36,133 bases of DNA, from the NCBI GenBank assembly GCA_020051775.1, contig JAGVQJ010000174.1:1-36133 (forward strand), read 5' to 3'. The stretch's first letter is position 1. Each line of letters starts with the position of its first letter. Origin of the DNA: Calditrichota bacterium. GTDB lineage: Bacteria; Electryoneota; B3-LCP. The notes below the pieces were generated by a model. That model ran no database searches. It saw nothing but the letters and a program-made list of their open reading frames with translations, and was not told the DNA's origin. The position numbers and the translations under genes are program-made. Shown here piece by piece: positions 1 to 8,660 of the stretch.

Positions 1-1882
1 AGCTCGCAGCTATGGAGGAATTACCCGGATTAGGCAGCAGCGTGATAACCGGATGCGTGGGCGCGGGTCGCTTGGGGTCGGGGTGGACAGGCGATTCGCC
101 GGTGATGTTGCGGAAGAAGTACATTCCGCCCACCTCTGTTAAAGATAAAAATATATCGCCGTCACCATCATGATCAATATCCACTATATCAATCCCTGAG
201 AAAAAATCTTGCCTTTCAAGATCTAGAAGATATTGTGTTTCTAATAAATAAATCGGCATTTGGGCTGATCCAACATTTCGATAAAACCAAACCCAATTTT
301 CCCCATTCATTGCGATCGGTGTCCCAAAAAGATCAAGGTCTCCATCATGATCAATATCATAGAAGCAGTAGGATGAAACACTAAACTCATAAGAAGAGCT
401 TGGAAAAGTGCCATACCAACCCATAGTTGGATTTGAAAAGACAGGAGTTGTTGATGAACCCGTATTTTCAAATAAATACCTACCGGAGTCGCTATCAGCA
501 ATAAAGAGATCATAATCACTATCACCATCAATATCGGCCAACACTTGATGGATGAACACCCAGTAATTTCCTGGGATCAAGTTGTTGGAAAATAAAGAGA
601 ATTGGGCATTTTGTGGAGTACCATTATTTATAAACAAATACAATCCCGGGTATGGGGGACAGGGGATCTGCCCGTCGCCGGCGAATAAATCTGGAGCTTG
701 ATCGCCATTAATATCGCAAAAAAAGATGTAGCATCCTCCAGGGCTGGTGGAAAGATCCTGATAGGAGTCCGTAACCCAGCGGAAAGCCGCCGAATCCAAG
801 TTTCCAACATTCCGGTAAAAACTGATACGGCTGTTGGCATTCGAGGAAAAAAGGTCCATGTCACCGTCAGCATCGATATCCGCATGGTGGTTTTGGGATC
901 TACCACCTTGATCCAGTGACAAATAATTCTTGGTAACCAGTTCCCATTGTGGTTGCGAAGGAGTTCCTGTATTTCTGTAAAAGAACAGATCTCCTGGGCT
1001 ATCTAAACTCGCTTCATCTCTACCCACTAACAGATCATAATCTCCATCTCCATCGATGTTAAAAAATTCTGGTGCAGACCAATAATCCACCCAAATATCG
1101 TTGTAATTGCTGGTCACATAAGTGAAATTGTAATTGACCGAATCACCATCGTTCCGGTAATACCATATACGCCCAATCTGGTTGCCTATAAATAGATCTT
1201 GATCGCCGTCGGAATCAATATCCACGAATTTCGGACTGGCATAATAACCCACGTCAATACCGGCAAATTGACCGGTCACCAAGGAAAAATTCCAATTGGA
1301 GGCATTTCCGATATTTCGATAATATAAGATGCGTCCATAATAATTTCCCATGAATAAATCATAATCATGATCCGCGTCTATGTCCACAAAATCGAAGCGG
1401 CTGAATCCGTTGATGTCAATATTGGCGAAAGAGTCCGTCACCCATTGAAACTGTGGGAAAATTGCCGTGCCGATATTTTCCCAAAAGTGAATCTGACCTG
1501 GACCATCACCGGTGAAAAAATCAAAATCACCGTCAAAATCAATGTCACAAAACCTAGGTGATGTATGGCCAAAATATATAGTATTTCTTAAATCTACATT
1601 ATTCCAATACCTAGTTACCAATCTATATTTTGTTGATTGCACAGTTCCTTGTGTTTCATAAAATGAGATGAATCCTGAACCATTACCGACGAAAAGATCA
1701 AGACCAGAATCACCGTCAACGTCACAGAATTCAGGATAGGATGTAGACTCACCACCACCGAAGGGTGCCCAGGGGCGCCAACCGTTAATTTCCACAGGGA
1801 TGGTATCGAATTCCTGGCGGAATTGAAGATTCTGCGCCAAGCCCAGGGCGGGTAGGTAAAATATTATCAGAAGGGTTTTCAT
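1..1882 (-). CDS. Secreted FG-GAP/VCBS-repeat protein, 3' end cut by window edge
   Basis: I read this frame by hand; it stays open from the start at 1882 to base 1. About 627 residues are visible. It opens with a signal peptide (MKTLLIIFYLPALGLAQ) and then carries at least nine repeats built on DIDxDGDxDLF, each followed by phrases such as FYRNVG. This is the calcium-binding FG-GAP/VCBS beta-propeller pattern known from integrin-like bacterial surface proteins. The last visible residues, LLPNPGNSS, look like the first strand of a C-terminal sorting domain, so little of the protein is missing. An in-frame ATG at 1891 is possible. I prefer 1882 because the promoter at 1909-1937 leaves only about 10 nt of leader before 1891. 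The product is probably an exported or surface-bound propeller; its ligand is unknown. The A+T content is higher than in the neighbouring genes. Confidence 0.85.
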   Translation of the reverse strand, partial: MKTLLIIFYLPALGLAQNLQFRQEFDTIPVEINGWRPWAPFGGGESTSYPEFCDVDGDSGLDLFVGNGSGFISFYETQGTVQSTKYRLVTRYWNNVDLRNTIYFGHTSPRFCDIDFDGDFDFFTGDGPGQIHFWENIGTAIFPQFQWVTDSFANIDINGFSRFDFVDIDADHDYDLFMGNYYGRILYYRNIGNASNWNFSLVTGQFAGIDVGYYASPKFVDIDSDGDQDLFIGNQIGRIWYYRNDGDSVNYNFTYVTSNYNDIWVDYWSAPEFFNIDGDGDYDLLVGRDEASLDSPGDLFFYRNTGTPSQPQWELVTKNYLSLDQGGRSQNHHADIDADGDMDLFSSNANSRISFYRNVGNLDSAAFRWVTDSYQDLSTSPGGCYIFFCDINGDQAPDLFAGDGQIPCPPYPGLYLFINNGTPQNAQFSLFSNNLIPGNYWVFIHQVLADIDGDSDYDLFIADSDSGRYLFENTGSSTTPVFSNPTMGWYGTFPSSSYEFSVSSYCFYDIDHDGDLDLFGTPIAMNGENWVWFYRNVGSAQMPIYLLETQYLLDLERQDFFSGIDIVDIDHDGDGDIFLSLTEVGGMYFFRNITGESPVHPDPKRPAPTHPVITLLPNPGNSSIAAS

Positions 1883-1908
1883 GGTCACCATGAATTTACG
1901 ATGACAAT

Positions 1909-1937
1909 AATATACAAAAGTTCGGGGCGTTTGTCAA
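1909..1937 (-). promoter_or_regulatory. sigma70-like promoter of the FG-GAP gene
   Basis: On the minus strand TTGACA is followed by exactly 17 nt and TATATT. The start codon at 1882 lies about 20 nt after the expected transcription start, so the leader is short. Confidence 0.75.
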
Positions 1938-1958
1938 GGGGTAATTTGGGGGCTGGGA

Positions 1959-2057
1959 GAAACCCGACCGTAAACGGTCGGGCCACCCACCAGATTTCCA
2001 CTTCGCTAAGGACCTGACACAACCTTAGAAACCCGACCGTAAACGGTCGGGCCACCC
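1959..2057. repeat. Two identical 30-nt copies of a palindromic repeat
   Basis: The same 30 nt occurs at 1959-1988 and 2028-2057. Each copy has 8-bp arms (CCCGACCG / CGGTCGGG) around a TAAA loop, preceded by GAAA and followed by CCACCC. Neither is followed by a T tract, so they are not classical terminators. They lie between the divergent FG-GAP gene and argF. The rest of the 1883-2222 gap holds the two promoters listed and nothing else I can identify. Confidence 0.8.
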
Positions 2058-2127
2058 GCCACCCGCCGGTATTCGGTCTCCGGTGCTCAGTTTACGTTCC
2101 ACGTAAAAATAAATTCTCTCTTTCCCC

Positions 2128-2157
2128 TTGACTCTTGCTAGGATATTTTGGTAATTT
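2128..2157 (+). promoter_or_regulatory. Possible argF promoter
   Basis: TTGACT at 2128-2133, 18 nt spacing, then TAATTT at 2152-2157. The -35 box is good and the -10 box is weak. It lies about 65 nt before the argF start. Confidence 0.4.
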
Positions 2158-2222
2158 AACTGGATTTGAGCTTTTCATGATATCATAAACAATGCCACCA
2201 TTAACGGATAAGGAGTGATTCC

Positions 2223-3140
2223 ATGAAGCGGGATTTTATCGCCATCCCCGATTTTACGTCAGAAGAGCTGGCCGGGACCATCAGTCTGGCGCGCGAATTG
2301 AAACGGCAACGCCTGCTGCATCAATGCCCCAAGCCTCTGGCCAATCTGACCGTCGGCTGCATATTCCACAAAGCTTCGCTGCGCACCCGCATCAGCTTCG
2401 AGACGGGTATCCATGAACTGGGCGGGTATTCGCTGTACATCACCAAAGAGGAGATTGACTTAGGCAAGCGCGAAACCATCGAGGATGCCGCGCGGGTCCT
2501 GTCCCGGTACCTGGGGATGATCATGATCCGCACCTTTTCGCATGCGGACGTGGAAAAGCTGGCCAAGTACGCCTCCATACCGGTCATCAACGGCCTGACC
2601 GACTTCCTGCACCCCTGCCAGATCCTAGGCGACTTGATGACCATGGAAGAGCGTCTGGGCAAGATCGAAGGCGCGCGCGTAGTCTACCTGGGCGACGGCA
2701 ACAACATCGCCAATTCCTGGATCAACGCGGCGCGACGCTTCGACATCGAGGTCATCCTGGCTACTGCCGAAGGCGCACCCCCCAGCCTGGAACTGCTGAA
2801 ATTGGCCCAGTCCGAAGGCGCCAAAGTACGCTGGATTCACGATCCGGTGGAAGCGGTCAAAGGCGCGACCGTGATCTACACCGACGTCTGGGCATCCATG
2901 GGGCAGAAGGACAAGGCGGAAGAGAAAGCGCGGCTGCTGCGGCCTTTCCAAGTCAACTCCGAGCTGTTGAAACACGCGGATTCCAAGCACATTGTGCTGC
3001 ACTGCCTCCCGGCTGAACGGGGCAAAGAGATCACCGACGAGGTGATGGACGGCCCGCATTCCGCCGTCTTCGATCAGGCCGAAAACCGGCTGCACATCCA
3101 GAAGGCCATCATGGCGAGGTTGATTGAGTGGAGTCGGTAG
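2223..3140 (+). CDS. argF: Ornithine carbamoyltransferase
   Basis: This enzyme transfers the carbamoyl group of carbamoyl phosphate to ornithine to give citrulline in arginine synthesis, in the cytoplasm. The 305 residues match the usual OTC length. Visible motifs are the carbamoyl-phosphate loop S52-L-R-T55-R, H130-P-C-Q133, the ornithine loop DVWASMGQ (221-228) and HCLPAERG (260-267) with the catalytic Cys261. The HCLPAxRG and SMG motifs favour OTC over the acetyl- or succinyl-ornithine enzymes. However, the usual STRT is SLRT here, a form seen in the succinylornithine branch. The start is supported by AAGGAG about 8 nt upstream. The gene stands alone, with no other arg gene in the window, and is followed by a double hairpin terminator. 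Confidence 0.92.
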   Translation: MKRDFIAIPDFTSEELAGTISLARELKRQRLLHQCPKPLANLTVGCIFHKASLRTRISFETGIHELGGYSLYITKEEIDLGKRETIEDAARVLSRYLGMIMIRTFSHADVEKLAKYASIPVINGLTDFLHPCQILGDLMTMEERLGKIEGARVVYLGDGNNIANSWINAARRFDIEVILATAEGAPPSLELLKLAQSEGAKVRWIHDPVEAVKGATVIYTDVWASMGQKDKAEEKARLLRPFQVNSELLKHADSKHIVLHCLPAERGKEITDEVMDGPHSAVFDQAENRLHIQKAIMARLIEWSR

Positions 3141-3185
3141 AGTAAATCTTTCCCGAGGTGGCTCGGTCTATATCGTACTACCCTG

Positions 3186-3257
3186 GGGGCGTCATGAAAT
3201 GGTTCATGACGCCCCAGAAACATGCGAGCGCGATCCTGCCTTAGGATCGCGCTTTTT
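3186..3257 (+). terminator. Double hairpin after argF, second one an intrinsic terminator
   Basis: The first hairpin has perfect 13-bp arms (3186-3198 / 3203-3215) with a 4-nt loop and no T tract. The second has 11-bp arms (3227-3237 / 3243-3253), a 5-nt loop and a following T run, a classical rho-independent terminator for argF. The remaining bases up to the next gene at 3383 are A+T rich with no clear feature. Confidence 0.85.
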
Positions 3258-3382
3258 GCTCGGCTAACTTAAAACTGTGATTTATCTCAAGACATTTTCA
3301 AGCAAACTGAACTAAAATTCAAATAGTTTTCTGCATAATTAGTAGTATATTATTGAAGAGGATTTAGCTAACTGAGGAACTG

Positions 3383-6355
3383 ATGAATAAGAAATTCCTA
3401 TATGTCGCTGCCCTGGCAGCGTTGCTGATCGGTTATTTTGCCTGGCAGAAGCCCTTCAAAACGACGGAATTATCGGAGGAACCTGGGGAATCCGAAGAGC
3501 GCGAAGAACGCGGAAAGAGCGAGAAGCCAACGGACTGGTTCATGCGCCAGAGGGCTTACCCGGAACAGACCGTCAACATCTCGGCATATCGAGAGGCAGT
3601 TGCTCAGGCACAGACACTGTGCGCTCAGTATGGCGCTGCCGACGAGGTGATTTGGTCGCCCGCCGGACCCAGCAATATCGGCGGGCGCATCACGGCCATC
3701 GGAGTTCATCCTTCCGATCCCAACACAATATACATTGGCGCTGCGGACGGCGGGGTATTGAAATCCACCGACGCCGGCGTCAACTGGACGCCGATTTTCG
3801 ACGCTACTGCATCGTTATCCATTGGTGATATCGCTGTGGACCCTGCCAACGCCAACACCGTTTGGGTAGGCACGGGTGAAGCCAATACATCGGGCGATTC
3901 CTACCCCGGCGATGGCATCTACCGTTCCACCAACGGCGGACAGACCTGGCAGAACATGGGCCTGCCCAACTCGCACCATATCGGCCGCATTGCCATTGAT
4001 CCGACCAATCCGCAAAGATTGTTCGTCGCCGCGACGGGCGCGCTGTTCTCGACGAATCCCGAACGAGGGGTCTACCGCACGACCAACGGCGGCCAGTCTT
4101 GGGAACGAGTGCTCTACCTGACCGATTCGACCGCAGCGATTGACGTCTTGATCAATCCGCAGAATCCCCAGATCGTTTTCGCGGCCATGTGGGAACGAAT
4201 CCGCCACCTGACAAATCGCAACGTGGGTGGAGTAACCAGCGGCATCTGGCGCAGCACCGATGGTGGAACCAATTGGACCAATTTGACAACGGGGCTGCCG
4301 CCATCATCGCCTACCATTGGGCGCATAGGCCTGACGATGAGTCCAACCAATACGAACCTGCTATATGCGGTTTATTCCAACCACCCCGGCGACATGATGG
4401 GAGTATGGAAGACCACCAACGGCGGGGACACCTGGACGGCGGCCATGTCACCGCCATCGACCACATACAACGGCTTCGGCTGGTATTTCGGGCAGATTTC
4501 CGTAGATCCCGTGGACGTCAATAAGGTCTACGTCCTGGGCGTGCCCTTGCTGCGCAGCACCAACGGCGGCTCATCCTGGTTTTTTATCTCCAGCAGCGTG
4601 CATGCAGATCATCATGCCCTCTGGGTCAATCCCAACAATACCAGCCTGATTTACGATGGCAACGACGGCGGCTTTTACAAATCCCTCAATGGCGGCACTT
4701 CTTGGACTAAGAGCTACAATCTGCATATTTCGCAGTTTTACGACATTGAAATTGATGAACTGCTACCACAGCGCCTGTACGGTGGGACACAGGACAACGG
4801 CACGCTGCGCACTTTAACCGGCAGCATCAGCGACTGGACGCAGATCTTCGGCGGGGATGGTTTCAAAGTCGAGGTGGATTTCACCAATTCAAACATCATC
4901 TTCTGCGAGTATCAATACGGACAACTGCAAAAAAGCACCAACGGCGGTACGTCCTTTTCCACGGCGATGAGCGGCATCAACCAGAGTGACCGCTTCAACT
5001 GGGATACGCCCTTCGTTATGGACCCGACCAATCACAACACCCTCTACTTCGGCACGCACCGCATTTACAAGACTACCAATGCCGCCGGCAGTTGGACGGC
5101 TGTCAGCAATGATCTGACCGATGGGCCTTCCGGCGGCAATTTGGTGTTCAATACGATCACAACCCTCGCAGTGGCGCCGACCAACGGGCAGGTGGTCTAT
5201 GCCGGTACGGACGATGCCAATGTCTGGGTATCGCAGAACGGCGGGACCTCCTGGACTCAAATCAACGCGGGCCTCCCGGATCGCTGGGTGACTCGCGTGG
5301 CGGTCTCACCACAAAACGCTGGGATTGTGTACGCAACCTTGTCCGGCTACCGCATCGCTGAACCGTTGGCGCACGTCTATCGCAGCACGAACTACGGATC
5401 GAGTTGGCAGAACATCAGCGGCAACCTGCCGGAAGCGCCGGTCAACTGCATTATAGAAGATCCGGCTAATCCACAGCAGCTCTTTATCGCCACGGACGTA
5501 GGTATCTATTACACGACCAATCTCGGCACATCCTGGGCGCCACTGGGCACGAATCTTCCAGTCAATGTAATCTTGGATCTTAAGTTGCACCATCCCACCC
5601 GCAAGTTGGTGGCGGGCTGCCACGGAAGATCCATGTACTCGTGCAGCCTGGATTCGCTGGCTCCGCCCTCCGGCATTAATGTGACTCTGACGCCGGTCAA
5701 CCCGCCCATCGTGGTTCCGGCGAATGGCGGCAGTTTCAATTTCAATGCCGCCGTAGTCAACACCGGCCCGGCGCAACAATCCTTCAGCGTCTGGGCGAAG
5801 ATGCGCTACCCGGATGGCGCCTACACGCCCCCCACCTTGGGCCCGGTGACAGTCAATCCGCCGGTGGGTATCACCATCAGCCGCTTGCGGATTCAAAGCG
5901 TCCCCGGGACGTACCCACCGGGTCAGTATTACTATATCGGCTACGCTGCACTGGTATATCCGGGCCCGGTGGTGGATTCGTCCTTCTTTACCTTTACTAA
6001 ATCCGCCACCAGCGACGGCGGTCCGGTGGTTACGACCGCCACCTGTGGAGGAGAACTGTTCCCCGGTGAGCGGTCACAGACCGCGGCTATCCCTGCGGGT
6101 CTCGAACTGGCGGTTTCCCCCAATCCGTTCAATCCCGCAACAGCGATCAGCTACAAGCTCCAAGCTCCAAGCAAAGTAAGTTTAAAAGTTTACGATGCGG
6201 CCGGGAGGTTGGTGGCGACACTGGTGGATGGTATGCGCGAGGCGGGAACCTATCAAGTTATGTTCGATGGATCGAAGTTGGCCTCGGGAGTATATATGAT
6301 TCGGATGGAATCAGGGAAGCAGTCTGCAACGCTTAGAGCTACGTTGACAAAATGA
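3383..6355 (+). CDS. Secreted BNR/sortilin-type beta-propeller protein with sorting tail
   Basis: This 990-residue protein starts with a hydrophobic export segment (about residues 4-20). It then has many Asp-box repeats of the form (S/T)x(D/N)GGxxW, for example STDGGTNW, TTNGGDTW and STNGGSSW, over about residues 90-750. These are the BNR/VPS10-type propeller repeats found in sialidases, xyloglucanases and uncharacterised exported proteins. No glycosidase active site could be assigned, so the function is unknown. A roughly 115-residue linker (VNPPIVVPANGGSF onward) follows, then a type IX-like sorting tail (SPNPFNPATAISYKL to the final Lys). A GAGGAA ribosome site lies just upstream of the ATG. 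The tail is almost identical in DNA to that of the next gene. Confidence 0.88.
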   Translation: MNKKFLYVAALAALLIGYFAWQKPFKTTELSEEPGESEEREERGKSEKPTDWFMRQRAYPEQTVNISAYREAVAQAQTLCAQYGAADEVIWSPAGPSNIGGRITAIGVHPSDPNTIYIGAADGGVLKSTDAGVNWTPIFDATASLSIGDIAVDPANANTVWVGTGEANTSGDSYPGDGIYRSTNGGQTWQNMGLPNSHHIGRIAIDPTNPQRLFVAATGALFSTNPERGVYRTTNGGQSWERVLYLTDSTAAIDVLINPQNPQIVFAAMWERIRHLTNRNVGGVTSGIWRSTDGGTNWTNLTTGLPPSSPTIGRIGLTMSPTNTNLLYAVYSNHPGDMMGVWKTTNGGDTWTAAMSPPSTTYNGFGWYFGQISVDPVDVNKVYVLGVPLLRSTNGGSSWFFISSSVHADHHALWVNPNNTSLIYDGNDGGFYKSLNGGTSWTKSYNLHISQFYDIEIDELLPQRLYGGTQDNGTLRTLTGSISDWTQIFGGDGFKVEVDFTNSNIIFCEYQYGQLQKSTNGGTSFSTAMSGINQSDRFNWDTPFVMDPTNHNTLYFGTHRIYKTTNAAGSWTAVSNDLTDGPSGGNLVFNTITTLAVAPTNGQVVYAGTDDANVWVSQNGGTSWTQINAGLPDRWVTRVAVSPQNAGIVYATLSGYRIAEPLAHVYRSTNYGSSWQNISGNLPEAPVNCIIEDPANPQQLFIATDVGIYYTTNLGTSWAPLGTNLPVNVILDLKLHHPTRKLVAGCHGRSMYSCSLDSLAPPSGINVTLTPVNPPIVVPANGGSFNFNAAVVNTGPAQQSFSVWAKMRYPDGAYTPPTLGPVTVNPPVGITISRLRIQSVPGTYPPGQYYYIGYAALVYPGPVVDSSFFTFTKSATSDGGPVVTTATCGGELFPGERSQTAAIPAGLELAVSPNPFNPATAISYKLQAPSKVSLKVYDAAGRLVATLVDGMREAGTYQVMFDGSKLASGVYMIRMESGKQSATLRATLTK
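6056..6231 (+). repeat. Sorting-tail DNA repeat, copy 1
   Basis: This 176-bp segment inside the BNR gene matches 8288-8463 with a single difference (AGC versus AAC, Ser/Asn). It encodes GERSQTAAIPAGLELAVSPN and most of the sorting tail. Flanking sequence on both sides has diverged. Confidence 0.9.
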
Positions 6356-6377
6356 TTTAACACGTTAATGGTTGGTT

Positions 6378-6412
6378 AAAGGGGTAGTACCTTCGACTAC
6401 CCCTTTTCTTTT
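6378..6412 (+). terminator. Intrinsic terminator of the BNR gene
   Basis: 11-bp arms (AAAGGGGTAGT at 6378-6388, ACTACCCCTTT at 6396-6406), a 7-nt loop and a TCTTTT tail. Confidence 0.85.
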
Positions 6413-6475
6413 GACCGTAGACGGTTTCTGGTAATATAGATCACAAATAAACTTTCCCATTTCTTAAGATTTTAC

Positions 6476-6504
6476 TTGAAATCGCTGCCATTTTGCCTTA
6501 TAAT
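6476..6504 (+). promoter_or_regulatory. sigma70-like promoter of the first SBBP gene
   Basis: TTGAAA at 6476-6481, exactly 17 nt, then a perfect TATAAT at 6499-6504. The gene starts about 34 nt after the expected transcription start. Confidence 0.8.
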
Positions 6505-6544
6505 AGAAAGGTTATAATCCAATTCAAACGAAATGGAGGGTCGT

Positions 6545-8587
6545 ATGAAATCTGTTCAAATCATTCTTTGTGCGGCATTTACATTGCTGCTGACGGTTCT
6601 TTCGGGTCAATCCCAAGTTTATGAAGAATGGGTGGCTCGATATCATGATGGTTACGATTACGGCGCTAGTGTGGTCGTGGATGACCTGGGAAACGTATAC
6701 ACAGGAGGCTACAAAGGACCGGATTATGACCAGGATTACGCTACTTTCAAGTATAATTCCAGCGGGGTACAGCAGTGGGCCGAGTTCAACGGCAGTACGA
6801 GCCATCAGGATTATATCCATGATATTGGCCTGGGTCCTGGCAGGAGCGTTTATGTCACGGGGATGGCGGGAGGAGGGGGAACTTTCAACCCAGATATCAC
6901 CACCATCCGATATAGTACGAATGGCGATTGCCTTTGGGCGCGGACTTATAATGGCCCCGGCAACGACTGGGATAGCGGCCAGAACCTGGTAGTTGATAGT
7001 GAGGGCAGCGTCTTTGTGGTCGGTACATGTACAGGCCCTGGTACCGAGTGGGATATGGTAACCATAAAATACGACTCTCTGGGAGTCGAGCGTTGGACGG
7101 TTCGCTACGACGGCCCGGCCAGTGGCTACGATTTTGGAAATGACATCTGTTTGGATGCCACCGGAAACGTCTATGTAACAGGATATAGTACCGGCACCGG
7201 AAATACCGGCACTGATTTCACCACGATCAAATACAGCTCCATGGGTACGCAGTTGTGGGTGGCGAGATATACCGGCACAGTCTTCAATGGTGGTGATGAG
7301 GCTTACGCGATTGCAGTGGATAACGACGGAAACGTTTATGTAACCGGTAAAAGGCGTGGCGCCTCTCCTAATTACTATGATTATGTTACGATCAAGTACG
7401 ATGTAGCGGGAAACCAGATGTGGCTGACCGCTTATAATGGCCCGGGCAACAACGATGATACTCCCAATGACTTGGTTATAGATGCGGATGCCAATGTCTA
7501 CGTGACTGGCTATAGTTATGGAATAGGAACGAGTAGTGACTTTACTACCATCAAATACTCGACCGACGGTGTCCAGCGATGGGTACAACGTGTAAACGGC
7601 CCCGGCAATAGTAGTGATCAAGGCAAAGCATTAACTCTGGATGACAGCGCCAATGTCTATGTCGTAGGCAACCTGTACGGGACGGTAAATCTCGGCGATT
7701 TCCTTACGGTCAAGTACGACTCCGCTGGAGTTCAATTATGGTCAATCAGCTATAATGGTCTCAGTGAATTCCCTAATGATGACGCTAAGGATATCACCGT
7801 AGATGATCAAGGAAATGTTTATATCACCGGCGGCAGCGTGGGTAATGAAGTGACCATGGACGTTTGTACGATTAAATACACGCAGGGCGCAGCGCCACCA
7901 CCTGCATTGGAGGTGATTTTGACGCCGATCAATCCACCCATTGTTGTTCCCGCCAATGGCGGTAGTTTCTATTTCAACGCATCCGCACAACGCACTTTAG
8001 GACCACAAGCTCCGTTCACAGTTTGGGCAAGAATTAAAAACCCCAACGGCACCTACACGAACCCAACACTGGGGCCGGTGACGATCAACCCGCCGGTGGG
8101 CGCCACCGTGATGCGCCAACGAACTCAAAATGTGCCGGCCGCATGGTCACCCGGCCAATACACTTACTTAGCCTACGGTAACCTCACCTATACATATCCA
8201 GCCATAGATTCCAGCTCTTTCACTTGGACTAAATCAGCAACTACGGACGGAGGTCCCTGGGTGAACGGAGCGGCCTGCGACGGCGAGCTGTTCCCCGGTG
8301 AGCGGTCACAGACCGCGGCTATCCCTGCGGGTCTCGAACTGGCGGTTTCCCCCAATCCGTTCAATCCCGCAACAGCGATCAACTACAAGCTCCAAGCTCC
8401 AAGCAAAGTAAGTTTAAAAGTTTACGATGCGGCCGGGAGGTTGGTGGCGACACTGGTGGATGGGCAGCAGGAGGCGGGGGCTCATCAGGTTACGTTCAAT
8501 GGGTCGAAACTAACCTCGGGTGTGTATTTTTACCGGCTGGAGGCGGGTGAACAAATAGCTTCGGGGAAGATGGAGCTGGTGAAGTAA
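6545..8587 (+). CDS. Secreted SBBP-repeat beta-propeller protein with sorting tail
   Basis: The protein has 680 residues from the ATG at 6545, which has GGAGGG about 7 nt upstream. An ATG at 6533 is in frame but would place the ribosome site inside the gene. A signal peptide (MKSVQIILCAAFTLLLTVL) is followed by about eight repeats of roughly 50 residues with the cores DxxTIKYxxxGxxxW, GNVYVTG and NGPGN. This is the SBBP (seven-bladed propeller) pattern. After the repeats comes the same VNPPIVVPANGGSF-like linker (here INPPIVVPANGGSF) as in the upstream gene, then the PNPFNP sorting tail ending in MELVK. No catalytic residues are recognisable. The likely role is an exported or outer-surface binding protein, but the ligand is unknown. 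Confidence 0.88.
   Translation: MKSVQIILCAAFTLLLTVLSGQSQVYEEWVARYHDGYDYGASVVVDDLGNVYTGGYKGPDYDQDYATFKYNSSGVQQWAEFNGSTSHQDYIHDIGLGPGRSVYVTGMAGGGGTFNPDITTIRYSTNGDCLWARTYNGPGNDWDSGQNLVVDSEGSVFVVGTCTGPGTEWDMVTIKYDSLGVERWTVRYDGPASGYDFGNDICLDATGNVYVTGYSTGTGNTGTDFTTIKYSSMGTQLWVARYTGTVFNGGDEAYAIAVDNDGNVYVTGKRRGASPNYYDYVTIKYDVAGNQMWLTAYNGPGNNDDTPNDLVIDADANVYVTGYSYGIGTSSDFTTIKYSTDGVQRWVQRVNGPGNSSDQGKALTLDDSANVYVVGNLYGTVNLGDFLTVKYDSAGVQLWSISYNGLSEFPNDDAKDITVDDQGNVYITGGSVGNEVTMDVCTIKYTQGAAPPPALEVILTPINPPIVVPANGGSFYFNASAQRTLGPQAPFTVWARIKNPNGTYTNPTLGPVTINPPVGATVMRQRTQNVPAAWSPGQYTYLAYGNLTYTYPAIDSSSFTWTKSATTDGGPWVNGAACDGELFPGERSQTAAIPAGLELAVSPNPFNPATAINYKLQAPSKVSLKVYDAAGRLVATLVDGQQEAGAHQVTFNGSKLTSGVYFYRLEAGEQIASGKMELVK
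8288..8463 (+). repeat. Sorting-tail DNA repeat, copy 2
   Basis: Second copy of the 176-bp segment at 6056-6231, with 175 of 176 bases identical including synonymous positions. The upstream linker shows many synonymous differences between the two genes, so the identity boundary is sharp. Confidence 0.9.
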
Positions 8588-8605
8588 TGAAAAATGAAAA
8601 ATCGA

Positions 8606-8633
8606 AGGCGCTCACTTGAGCGCCTCTTGTTTT
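8606..8633. terminator. Bidirectional intrinsic terminator between convergent genes
   Basis: 9-bp arms AGGCGCTCA / TGAGCGCCT around CT, followed on the plus strand by CTTGTTTT and on the minus strand by a T-rich run. It sits between the SBBP gene (+) and the methyltransferase gene (-). Confidence 0.8.
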
Positions 8634-8660
8634 GACTCGAAAGACGGAACTGAAAACTCA

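Noticed and set aside
1959-2057. CRISPR array
   Set aside because: Only two repeat copies, no spacer series and no cas gene in the window.
6524-7621. Long open frame on the minus strand opposite the SBBP gene (365 codons)
   Set aside because: It follows from the repeated codon pattern of the SBBP repeats; it has no ribosome site and no family features. Other long antisense frames over repeat genes are of the same kind.
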